This document shows, piece by piece, positions 23,172 through 34,900 of a stretch of DNA of 64,000 bases. The notes under the pieces were generated by a model. The model was not told the origin of the DNA. It did not search any database and saw only the letters and a program-made list of their open reading frames with translations. Origin of the DNA: Dryas octopetala. Its lineage: Eukaryota > Streptophyta > Magnoliopsida > Rosales > Rosaceae. Made by a program: the position numbers and the translations under genes. The stretch covers positions 9,217,738 through 9,281,737 of the forward strand of contig OY992833.1 of the NCBI GenBank assembly GCA_963921425.1, in the 5' to 3' direction. How positions within the stretch are numbered: the stretch's first letter is position 1; each line of letters opens with the position of its first letter.

Positions 23172-24010
23172 AAATGAACGATCGTAATTTTTCTAATAAT
23201 AATCGAACGGGTGGATGAATTTCGATTTGGCCGATTTTTTGCATGGATGATCTTTGAGTGGGGAAATAGAAAATGATCGGGTCCGATCGTTGAAATCACG
23301 TTATGGTTTTCACAATTATTGAAATGTCAAGGTTTCAATGAAAAAGTTTATAGAATTATACTGTTCAAGTGTATTTATATGTATTAGTTCACATCTCGAT
23401 CGTGTTTCCAACAATCTAAACCGTTCATGTTTTAGTTTCCCAATCAAAGATCATCCCTGCAAAAAATTAGCTCAATCGGAGATGTAGAAATTAGGTAACT
23501 GTGGTCGAACTTATGAACGATCGTGGTTTGTCTATTGATTATCGAACGGGTAGATGAATTTCGATTTAGCCGATTTTTTGCAGGGATGATCTTTAAGTAT
23601 GAACATAGAAAATGCATGGCTCCTATTGTTGAAATCACTTTGTGGTCTTCGCAATTATTAAAACAACAAGGTTTCAACGAAAAAGTAATTAATAGCATAA
23701 TACTCTTAAAGTGTATTTATATGTAGAAGCTCATATCTCGATCGTGTTTCTAACGATCTGAATAGTTCATTTTTTAGTTCCCTAATCAAAGATCATAAAT
23801 GTAAAAAATTAGCTCAATCGTAGATGTAGAAGTTAGGTAACGAAGGTCGAGTATGAACAATCGTGTTTTTCTATTGATAATCGAACGGCTAAATGAATTC
23901 CGATTTGCCCGATTTTTTTCAAGATTGATCTTTGATTATAAACATAGAAAATGAACGGCTACAATCATTGAAATCATGTATTGGTCTTCACAATTATTGA
24001 AATAATATTG
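23172..24010 (+). repeat. ~342-bp tandem repeats shared with the foldback element at 2.6-3.8 kb
   Basis: About 2.4 copies. Landmarks caacaatct (23409) and taacgatct (23751) are 342 bp apart. Common words with 2611-3780 include gccgattttttg, gatgatcttt, aaaaaattagct.aatcg, gatcgtgttt and gtgtatttatatgta. No coding potential. Confidence 0.8.
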
Positions 24011-24269
24011 TAGTCTTCACATTCTCTTGCGACAATATTGTGCTTTGTCGACACATGCCAAACCTTGGGTGACAACCATTTAAATCTCAAGCGATGAATA
24101 TTTTGTCGAATATAAGTATACAAATTAATTCCCGCGTCACTAAATTTATTTTTTATTTTTATACCCGCCTAAATGAATTATTTTGCTTCAAAGAAATTGA
24201 TTTGTCACGCAAAGTCAAATTGTTTTTGTTAAACAGTGTCGTTTTGTATAAAATAAAGAACTGTAGGGC

Positions 24270-24540
24270 CAAAAGGGTTGTCTCCTAAGTTTTTCTGGGT
24301 TTTTAGTAAGCAAACGAACAGACGCTCTTTCCATACACAACGTCGATTAGTTTCCATATCTCTCTCCCTCTTTCTCTCTCTCTCACAAACCCAAAACCCA
24401 ATTCGGCTTCCTGCAATTTCTCTTCGGCTTTGGCTGCGCCTCCGCCTCTGTCTCTCTCCACCTCTGAGTCTTCGATTGATCTTCCTCTCCCTCCGTCTAT
24501 CAACCTCTGCTGCTTGTTGAGACTCGACCATTATATGTTA
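24270..24540 (+). promoter_or_regulatory. CT-rich leader/promoter-like segment of the CACTA element
   Basis: A pyrimidine-rich tract (tctctctccctctttctctc at about 24360 and similar blocks to about 24500) lies about 1.6 kb inside the left end. It resembles the 5' leader of plant genes and precedes the transposase region, so it may be the transcript start area. The open frames on both strands here reflect composition. There is no experimental support. Confidence 0.4.
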
Positions 24541-26570
24541 AGTCTATAGGTTTTTCACGCCTTAATTCTGTTTTTTGACGTTTCTGTGATATGTTATATT
24601 AAGTTTCCCATAGTAAAGATATTTTACATTGAATTAGATTTTTATTTGTAATAGGGATGTGGGTTTCATTTGTTCAAGACTTCAAAGTAGTAATTTGTAG
24701 TTCACGGATTTATTTTCTAGATTTTGATGTTGTTTAGTTCTATTATTTTTTGGGTAGAATAAAAATTGGGGATTTTATGATGAGGGGTTGATGTGGGTCA
24801 GACATGGGAGGGGTTACTGATTTTGTTTTTCTTATTGATTGAGAAGTCATCTGCATTGGCCGAGACTAAGTGTATGCCCAGATTGTTTAGTATTGTTGGT
24901 CTCCTACCATCCTCTGATGGGGAATTAATGGATTGAGTTATGTATTTCTTAATGTTACCATTATGCTCCCATGAGTTATGTATCTCACTTCTTATTTGCC
25001 ATTTTAAATTTCAGGTTGCAAAACAGGGCAAAAAATTTAGTGGAATTTCTCATCAACTACGTATTATTCTTGAGAGGTATGAGGTGCCTTGTCTATATAT
25101 CAAAGTTTTAGAGCAACTTTATATAAAGGAACTCTATGGAACGTACACAACTGTTTTTTTTATTATTGTCTTAATTGATTGTCTTGGGTGGAATGACTTT
25201 CCAATTGCTTGATTGTCTTGGGTTGAATAACTTTCCAATTGCATCAGTTACAAAAAGTCCAAAGTAATATTAATATTATTGATGTTCCTTTTCAACTACA
25301 TTAGAAAATTTATAGGCAGGGAACCTTTTCCACTACACTGGTTGCATGCTTAGCTTCATTAATTTATTTCTGTCATGTATAAGAAAAGTGAGAAGAAAAC
25401 AAGTCATGTATAAGTAGTCTTGATGGGGCACTGAGATACATATGGTTTGAGCTGCAAGCAAGAAGAGAAAAAGTGATTTAGAACTACATGTATGCAGTTA
25501 TAAGAGTGAAGATTATTTTGCTGAGTTAAGAGTTAAATATATTTATTGAAATAAACAACAGTTGAGGTGTGTGTTAGCAGATCGGCAGAGACAGAGTGCC
25601 CCAATAGTTTTATATGTTTCTTATAAGTATTTTATTAACATGTACGTGTTGATACTATTATACATTGAAATGTAAAGACTAGATAGCCCTACAATATACA
25701 ATCTCATAAGTCTCTTATATTGTCAATTTATTTTGCATTGAATGCTCTAATTTTTACATGTATACTAAAATACCATTTGATGAATAAGTTTAATAAAATC
25801 AACATTAGTTATTATAATTATTTTTTACTTTAAGTATCTATCTCTGATCATCAAAAGAAATGTATTCACTTACATGAAAGTTTCATTCACATCATAAGTC
25901 CAATGACTATAAATCGTTGGGACTCCCTTCTATGGTCTGTTTCATGTATAGCTACTTTCCTTAACCAATATATACCAGTTAGGTGATATTAACCCTTTTA
26001 GGAAAAACTCTATTTCTCCTACCACTACTTGGAAACTTTTTGTTGTTGGGACTCCCCTAAAACACACTATTTATATGCAAGACTACTCACAATACCTTTC
26101 ACACAAAATTTCAAGCAACTTTCTCGTTGCCCTTCCCATTAAATTGAATCAATTGATCACTCACTCAATTCCTTAGTAGAAGTGAGACTACTTTGTTCGA
26201 TATAAATTTAAATTTTTGCAATTATTATTATTATTTTTTTTATGTTATGAATCCTCTTTATACACCTATTATGATTATGAAGTTCCTCCTGTAAGTTATA
26301 TCTTAATCCTTATTTGTTTTTTTAAATTTCAGGTTGGGAAACAAGCCCAAAAATTAAGTGGAAGTTCTCATCAACTACATATTCTACTTGAGAGGTATGG
26401 TGTTTAATTCTCAAATGTAATTACATGTTGAGATTTGGATTAAAGTGTGCTGCTATATGCTTATTGTGATTAGCTTGGAATCCACTTAGAGATGCATGCT
26501 AGACTTTTGTGTACTTTAATTGTCATTGTTTTATTTTATTGAATGCTCCAGAAATTTCCACTATGGTGGA
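24541..26570 (+). other. CACTA interior with a duplicated 62-bp exon-like block
   Basis: This is mostly AT-rich, intron-like DNA. Two similar blocks, 25015-25076 and 26333-26394, each follow aaatttcag and end gagag|gtatg, that is, acceptor and donor. They encode VAKQGKKFSGISHQLRIILE and VGKQAQKLSGSSHQLHILLE. They are 1318 bp apart, and the sequence just upstream of each is also alike, suggesting duplication of an exon and its intron edge. The function is unknown. Confidence 0.5.
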
Positions 26571-26574
26571 TAGA

Positions 26575-28919
26575 CAATGGATACTTAATAAGGATACAAC
26601 ATCACATGGGTTGAGGAGTAGGATTTGTTACATGGGGCATCGTCGATGGTTACCAGAACGATCGACATGCGTGGTGCAAGAATAGGGTGGATTTTGATGG
26701 GCATACTGAATTGCGAAAAGAACCTAGGTTATTCTCAGGTGATGAAATTGAGGCTCAGTTAGATGCTATCACATTTAGGCAGATTGGAAAGCATCCTGAT
26801 AATAAAGATAGGAAGAGGAAGCGAACCACTCCCGAACTAAACTGGACAAAGAAGAGTATTTTTTTTTAGCTAGAGTACTGGTCTAAATTGAAAATTAGGC
26901 ATAATTTAGATGTAATGCACATCGAGAAGAACATTTGTGATAGTGTGCTTTGCACAGTGATGGGCATAGATGGGAAAACAAAGGACACCTATAAGGCCCG
27001 ATTGGATTTGGTCGACATGGGAATAAGGAAAAGCTTGCACCTAAAGCCTCAGGGAAATAAGTACACAAAGCCTCATGCATTTTATACATTTAAGCCAATT
27101 GAAAGAAAGGAGTTCTGTGGGTTTTTGAAATCTGTGAAATTTCCTGATGGATATGCATCTAATATTGCACGAAATGTGAATGATAGTACTGGAAAAATTT
27201 CAGGGTTAAAGAGCCATGATTGCCATGTGTTATTACAACGACTTTTTCCAGTGGGTATTCGGCGACACTTGCCTAAACATGTTTGTGCACCTATCATTGG
27301 CTTATCAAGTTTCTTCCAACGGTTATGTGCTAAAACGTTGAAGGTGGCAGATCTAGACATGTTGGAAGATGAAATTGTGTACATACTATGCAAGCTCGAA
27401 AAAATATTCCCCCTAGCTTTCTTTGATATCATGGTCCATTTAGATGTGCATCTACCACTAGAGGCAAAACTTGCAGGACCGGTTAGTTATCGGTGAATGT
27501 ATCCAATTGAAAGGTATGTCGGTTTAATCTTTAATTTCCAATTTGGTGCCTCTCTATGTCTAGTAAAGTTTCTAAGAGTGTAGTTCTCTTTTAGAATGTT
27601 AGGCACATACAAGAGCTACGTAAGGAATATGGCTCGACCTGAGGGATCGATCGCAGATGCATATATTGCAAATGAATCCCTTACCTTTTGTTCAATGTAT
27701 CTTTGTAATGTGGAAACCGTTTTTAATCGGCCTGAAAGAGATGATGACGGTGGTGAATGCGTGGAGAAACTTTCTGTTTTTGCACAAATTGCACGTTCTT
27801 TTAGTGGAAGAATGGTGGTAGAATGGTCGAATTCTAAACTAGATGTTGCTCAATGGTATATATTAAACAATTGTGATGAGGTGTCACCATTCCTTGAGTA
27901 AGTGCAATTTTGTGCATTTGAATTTATTTCATATCAAATTTAATCATTCTAACAGTGATACACTACTTATTATGTAGTTTGCATTATGAAATGTTAGAAA
28001 GCCAAAATATTGGAAACTTACAACAAAGACATAGAGAATTGTTTCCCGTTTGGTTTCGCAATCATGTAAGTCTTCATTTTCTAATTAATTAACTTAATTA
28101 ATATTTTTATATTAATTATATATATAATAATAATAATATAATTTTTTAATCTATTAGATGAGAAGTCTAAAAGAAGAGGGTTCATCTATGTACACTGATG
28201 AGTTGTACGAGCTATCAAGAGGTCCTGATTCTCGTGTCTATACTTATCATGACTGTATTGTTAACGGAATTCGATCTATTTGTGTGGAGCGCGATGATAA
28301 ACTCACCACACAAAATAGTGGATCTATGTTCCGGGGAACTATGAGGCAAAAGAATTGGATTTCTATGGTAGATTGACCAATGTCATAGAACGTACTGCAA
28401 TACAGGCGAGGCTATCGGGTTGTGTTATTCAAGTGTGAGTGGTTTAATACGGATGATACTAGGAAAGGAAGAATTCAAAAAGACTATCATTTGACCTCTG
28501 TGAACGTAAGGAACCTATGGTATAAGGATGAGCCATACATACTTGCAACTCAAGCTAAACCAGTTTTTTATGTGGACGATCCTAAGATGGGTTTTGGTTG
28601 GAAAATTATACAACATATTCAACATAGACACATATGGGATATTCCAGAGAAAGAAATGATTGATGATCATGGAATAAACGACGACATAGTAAGCCAAGAC
28701 AATTCTTCTTCAGATGTTTTTGGTTGGACAATTCGAGATGACAATCATGAGAACCAGGGTGTCACGTTGCACAGAACGAACGTTGATCCGGAACAAATTG
28801 ATTCCAATATAGTTGATCTTCAACATAGACCAATAATTGATGACTTTATTGATGATGGGGTGCTAGAGGATGATATAGATTCTAGTGATGCGGAAAATAA
28901 TGAACTTGATAATGAATAA
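26575..28919 (+). pseudogene. TNP2-type CACTA transposase (TnpD-like) remnant
   Basis: Reading forward, the fragments are GHRRWLP (26637), RNRVDFDGHTE-like and KEPRLFSGDE; RHNLDVMHIEKNICDSVL, the transposase hallmark, at about 26900; LEDEIVYILCKLEKIFPLAFF and the DUF4218-like region to 27496; an intron at about 27515-27595; MLGTYKSYVRNMARPEGSIA onward; and the DUF4216-like part (28158-28919: LYELSRGPDSRVYTY, LFKCEWFNTDD, VFYVDDP). The N-terminal transposase part is missing. A stop at 26867-26869 replaces a Glu codon and one at 27494-27496 a Trp codon (inference from family pattern); another frame break lies near 28350. It cannot make an active transposase. Confidence 0.88.
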
Positions 28920-29658
28920 ATTGAAAAGAATTAGTAAGATAATTTGATTATAATTGCAAATATTGTTTACATATTATATATTTATGCATATTAATTTTTA
29001 ATTACTAACAAGTTTATTTTTGTTTTGGAATAGATCATGATTAGAGGCACAAAGAGAAAGAGTGCATCAAGTATGACTGCACGTTCCCATGGTGCTCAAG
29101 GTACTGCACCTGGTATGGTCCGTCCTCGCCCTTTGAGTGCATCTGGTATCGTCCATCCTCGCCCTTTGAGTGCATCAGGTGCGACGCTTCACCCTTTGGG
29201 TACAAGGAATACAACACCCAACTCTTCGAGTTCTTCTATGGCCACAAGTGCTGCAATCCGTGCAGCGAGTGTGACACTTCCTTCTTCTCCACCCTCTGCT
29301 AATAGTGTACAAGATTCTCAGAGTAATTAAAACTTATGACCATGTGTATCAATATATTTTTTTTCCATCTATTATTATACTATTTATTGATTCTATATAC
29401 TCAATAGCTGTATGTTAATTTGTAGGTGCATCATCAGCTCCAGTGCTCGCTCCCAAGAAGTCACGAGGGCTATCTAGGGGGATCAAGACCTCCACCATGA
29501 AGGCCACCACGGGAAGAAGGATTCAGATAGAGATTCCTCCATTTCTTGGGCGACCTAAGGGACCAGGTGTTTCTAGCTTACTATCGCAGGAGTATGGGTA
29601 CATTGTTCGGAACAATGCCCCGATGTTGTGCAGCACATGGGATGAAATTGATGATGAT

Positions 29659-31882
29659 TGACAGGACCGCCCCCGAATTTCCACCCTGAAAATCCGGTGA
29701 GGTCCTGCGGGATCCAAAATCAAGGGAAAATCCTACCGAAAATTCGGCAGAACCTCCCCTGAAAATGGCCTAACCCAAAATTTTATAACCTGTTAAAAAC
29801 ACTTCTATAGTTTTCAACTTCCCTACCACAACCAAAAAGGGGGTCTCCGACCCGGCAATAAGTTTACAAATTTATAGGTTACAACCAGATATCAGAACCA
29901 AACTACAACTTAAGGCTTAAAGGAAATCCTACACTATACAATGAGAAGACAAGCCTGCCTCGACGCAATAATTATGACTGGCCGCCGCTTCCACCTGGGG
30001 AAAACATGAAACACAAAAAGTAAACTCACGGTGAGAAAGGTTCAGTGAGTGGATGAACGAGTCAAAAGATAACAAGGTTAATAAAGTAAAACATTTTACT
30101 AATATTCTCAATTTCACAAACACAATAGATTTCCCCCATTTTAAAATATGCCTTGAACTGATAAAAAGAATGACTAAAAAATATTTTATCTAGTAAAGTT
30201 TCTAGAATAATCGTTGGCCAAATCAGTACCCATTTGACGGGCTCCACATTGGTACCGTACAAGACCGTCGCACCAAGTGGACCGTCTACTTAACCTTCCA
30301 CCCACACCGTCGTAACGCCGTCATGCGAGTGGATTGCGGTGTCCCTTGTACCGTCGCAACGCCGTCATACAAGTGGACACACAGTGGCCCTTGTACCGTC
30401 GAATCGCCGTCGTACAATAAGCCAAAGTGTCGTACGTGCTCTTAGATTGCCCTTTCCACCCACACCGTCGCAACGCCGTCATGCAAGTGGATTTAGGGTG
30501 TCCCTTGTACCGTCGAATCGCCGTCATACAAGTGGACTTATAGTGGCCCGTGTACCGTCGAATCGCCGTCGTACAACAAGCCAAAGTATCGTACGTGCAC
30601 TTAGATTGCCCTTCCACCCACACCGTCGCAACGCCGTCATGCAAGTGGATTTAGGGTGTCCCTTGTACCGTCGAATCGCCGTCATACAAGTGGACTTATA
30701 GTGGCCCGTGTACCGTCGAATCGCCGTCGTACAACAAGCCAAAGTGCCGTACGTGCACGTAGACTACCCCCAAAGGGCGAGGCATCCCGGCACACGGCCC
30801 AAAGCCTATGTGTGTGCCGTGATGGGTCCCAAAGACCTACTTAATAACCGGTGGGTACTTGGTCTGGCATTTAAATTGTTTGTTTAATTATTTGATAACC
30901 CTTAGATCAAAATAACAAGTAATCTAATCCCTCTAGACTTTATTAATGCAAAACAGACTTTTCTCAATTCATTATTCATTCTTTAACTTAAATTTTTAAA
31001 AGTACTATATAAAGAAAACCATAAAACCCATAAATCTGCAAGCAAAAGAAACTCCACTCACAATATTGGAGCCTAGTGTCGATCTCCAGATGGATCACCT
31101 CAAGTCTCGGGAGCGTCGCCTCAAGGAGGAATACCCACTTAAACCCTCGAAATTCGGTGGTGAAATCTGGCCGGAATTTGGAAGACAAGGCCGGCGGGTC
31201 TGGGGGTTTCTTGGGCTATTTTTGCGCGTGCAAGGGAATGGGCTGACTGAAGGAGCAGCTGAGGAAGATGGCCGGCACCTGTGGAGTGGGTCGATGGCCG
31301 GACTTGGGGGTTTTCAGGTCGGAATGTGTGCAGAGAGAAAGATGGCAGCTAAGGTTTGTTTCTGAGTGGGTACTGTACACGCGGAGGGGCTGGTTGCGAG
31401 AGGACTTTGGTGGCGTCGGCGTCGGCGCTGGTGGAAAGAGGGGGGGGGTCGCCGGAGGCAGAGGCCGACAAGGGGTGGCTGCGATGGTGAGGGGTGATGG
31501 CTGGAGTACGCGCAGGGGAGAAGCTTCGAGAGAGAGAGAGATAGTGTAGTCGGGGAGAGAAATCTGAAATGAGAGAATTTGGGCTGATTTTTAAATTGTA
31601 GCATTTGGGCTTGAAATTACCAAATTGCCCTTTCTAGAGAATTCTCCACCTTTCCTACTAAAATTCCGAAATTGAACCTACGCGTTTAGAAACTCGAGTT
31701 CTAATTCACCCTCTCGAACTTAAAGGCCACAAATTGAATTAAAACACTCCTCTAATACTAGAATTTCTTATAAAAATTTTAATAAGGCATGCCCAAAAGT
31801 TATATATATATATTATTTATTTATTTATTTGTTTTATTTATTTGCAAGCAAAAGAAATAAGACTTGGGTTCGGGTCGTTACA
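29659..31882 (-). repeat. Tekay element 3' LTR
   Basis: Plus strand TGACAGGACCGCCCC...GGGTCGTTACA. It holds a three-copy 158-bp array (30296-30769), a short run of G near 31440, a GA-rich patch near 31530 and a TA/TTTA-rich stretch near 31800-31850. Open frames on both strands are duplicated exactly in the other LTR and do not resemble proteins. Confidence 0.97.
30296..30769 (+). repeat. 158-bp tandem repeats in the Tekay LTR, 3 copies
   Basis: The word ttccacccacaccgtcg starts copies at 30296, 30454 and 30612, exactly 158 bp apart. Each copy contains three or four sub-repeats of about 40 bp built on accgtcgaatcgccgtc and tacaa. Copies 2 and 3 are nearly identical; copy 1 has diverged. The same array lies at 37303-37776. 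Confidence 0.93.
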
Positions 31883-31892
31883 ATCTCCCCCC
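31883..31892 (-). other. Polypurine tract of the Tekay element
   Basis: The minus strand reads GGGGGGAGAT immediately before the TGTAAC start of the 3' LTR, the usual place for the plus-strand primer. Confidence 0.9.
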
Positions 31893-31924
31893 GTTAAGAA
31901 AATTTCGTCCTCGAAATTTACCTG

Positions 31925-34900
31925 TTAAGGAAACAAATGTGGATACTGAGCCCTCATCTGATCCTCCGGTTCCCATGTCGCTTCTTCAACCGTGTGATTC
32001 CTCCATAAGACTTTGACCAAAGGAATGGTTTTTGTGCGAAGTACTTGATCTCTGCGATCCAGAATCTCCACAGGTTGCTCCTCATAAGATAAATCTTCTC
32101 GCAACTCAATGGGTTGATTTTCCAATATGTGGGAAGGGTCAGGTCTATATTTACGCAACATTGATACATGGAACACATCATGAATCCGAGATAACTCCAT
32201 AGGTAGCGCCAATCTATAAGCAACTTGACCAATTCGTTCAGTGATCTCATATGGTCCAATAAATCGAGGACTTAACTTTCCCCGCTTCCCAAACCGTACC
32301 ACTCCTTTCCACGGCGATAATTTCAAAAAGACTTTGTCACCAACTTCAAACTCTAAGTCTTTTCTACGATTGTCTGCATAACTCTTTTGCCGATCTTGTG
32401 CCGCCTTCAGTCTGTTCTTTATAATTTGAATCTTGTCGGTGGTCATTTGAATGTACTCGGGCCCCACTAACTTCCTTTCACCAACCTCGTTCCAACAAAT
32501 TGGCGTTCTACATTGTCGACCATATAACGCTTCATAAGGAGCCATACCAATACTTGAATGATAGCTATTATTGTAGGCAAATTCCATTAATGGTAAATGA
32601 GTATCCCAGTTGCCTTTGAATTGTAGAGCACAAGTCCTCAACATATCTTCTAGAGTCTGTATAGTCCTTTCTGACTGGCCATCAGTCTGTGGATGAAATG
32701 CAGTGCTAAACCTTAACTTAGTACCCATTGCCCGTTGTAGGCTTTCCCAGAATCTAGAAGTAAATCTCGAGTCTCTATCTGACACAATGGATACTGGTGC
32801 TCCATGCAATCTTACTATTTCATCCACAAAGAGTTTCGCCAACTTATCCAAAGTATAATTCTCACGGATGGGTAAAAAGTGAGCTGACTTTGTGAGTCTA
32901 TCCACCACGATCCAAATTCCATCATGCCCGCTTTGTGTTCGAGGGAGCTTGAACAAGAAATCCATAGTTATGTGCTCCCACTTCCATTCAGGAATAGGAA
33001 GTGGTTGCATAAGTCCCGAAGGCTTCTGCCGCTCTGCTTTAACTTGTTGACAAATCAAACATCTTGCCACAAATTCTGCTATATCTCTTTTCATGCCTGG
33101 CCACCAATAATGTTCTCGTAAAGTGCGATACATTTTGGTGCTCCCTGGGTGCATTGCATAGGCTGAACTGTGTGCTTCCTCTAAAATTTCTTTTCGAAGA
33201 GTTTCATTTGCCGGAACACACAATCTAGTGCCCATTACCAGGGCCCCGTCATCCTTTACCGAGTAATCTGCTCTTAATCCTTTCTCGATTTCATTTTTGA
33301 GTTTCATCAACAAGGAATCCTGTAGTTGGGCTTCACGAATTTTATCGAGTAAGGTTGGTCTAACTTGAAAGCTAGCCAACAATGCTCCTGTTTCACTTAT
33401 CGTTAAATTGGCTCCTGTTGCCCTCAATTCGACTAGCAAGGGTAGGTGCACCGTTCTTAAGTATGCTAGTGATCCGGATGCTTTTCTACTCAATGCATCC
33501 GCCACTACATTGGCCTTTCCGGGATGATATTCAATAGTGCAATCGTAATCCTTTATTAATTCCAACCATCTCCTCTGTCTTAAATTCAATTCCTTTTGAG
33601 TGAATAGATACTTAAGGCTCTTGTGATCGGTGAATATCTGACAAGACGCTCCATATAGATAATGTCTCCAAATTTTCAAGGCAAAGACTATAGCCGCAAG
33701 TTCTAAATCATGAGTTGGGTAATTCAACTCATGCTTCTTGAGTTGTCTAGAAGCATATGCAACCACCTTATCATTTTGCATCAACACACAACCTAGACCC
33801 TGTCTTGAAGCATCACTATAAATCACCAACCCACTATTACCATCGGGTAATGTCAACACTGGGGCAGAAGTTAATCTATCCTTAAGTTCTTGGAAACTTT
33901 TCTCACATTCATCAGACCATTCATACTTGACTCCTTTTCTGGTTAGCCGAGTAAGTGGTGCTGATAATTTGGAGAAGCCTTCCACGAATCGGCGATAATA
34001 TCCTGCTAGGCCCAGAAAACTCCTCACTTCTAACACACTAGTGGGCCGTTCCCAATTCTTTACTGCCTCTACCTTTTGTGGATCTACCATGATGCCTTCG
34101 GCTGAAATTACATGCCCCAAAAATCCCACTCTATCTAGCCAAAATTGGCATTTACTGAACTTAGCGTATAACCGATTCTCTTCCAAGATTTTCAACACCG
34201 TTCTTAAATGTTCCTCATGATCCTTGTCGCTCCGTGAATATATCAATATGTCATCAATGAATACCACCACAAACTGATCCAAATAGGCGTGGAAAACTCG
34301 ATTCATAAGATCCATAAAAACCGCTGGGGCATTTGTTAATCCAAAAGGCATCACTAAGAACTCATAGTGGCCATATCGAGTTCTAAAAGCAGTTTTGGGT
34401 ATATCAGCTTCCTTAATCCTCAATTGATGATACCCTGATCTTAAATCAATCTTGGAAAACACTTTTGCGCCTCGCAATTGGTCAAATAAATCATCGATAC
34501 GAGGCAAGGGATACTGATTCCGCACAGTAACCTTATTAAGTTGCCTATAATCAATACATAATCTCATCGTCCCATCCTTCTTCTTCACGAACAAGACCGG
34601 TGCGCCCCAAGGAGAGACACTTGGTCGGATAAATCCTTTCTCCACTAATTCCTGCAATTGAATTTTCAACTCCTTCAACTCAGCTGGGGCCATTCTATAA
34701 GGTGCCTGAGATATAGGTGCTGCTCCGGGAATTAAATCAATAGTAAAATCTATCTCTCTTTCCGGAGGTAAACCCGGAAGATCTTCGGGAAAAACATCCG
34801 GAAAATCTCGCACTACAGGTAAGTCCTCTAGTTTCTTTTCACTAGCCCGGGTATCAATTATGTGAGCCAAGTACCCCATACAGCCTTTACGAAGCAACCG

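Noticed and set aside
24229..24531. Arg-rich minus-strand open frame as a protein
   Set aside because: It is the complement of a CT-rich leader and reflects composition only.
30296..30769. Repetitive Arg/Ser-rich open frames on both strands as proteins
   Set aside because: They arise from the 158-bp tandem array and are copied exactly in the second LTR. There are no protein-family signs.
31066..31604. Open frames on both strands at the end of the Tekay LTR
   Set aside because: They lie wholly in the LTR, are duplicated in the other copy, and overlap each other on opposite strands without domain content.
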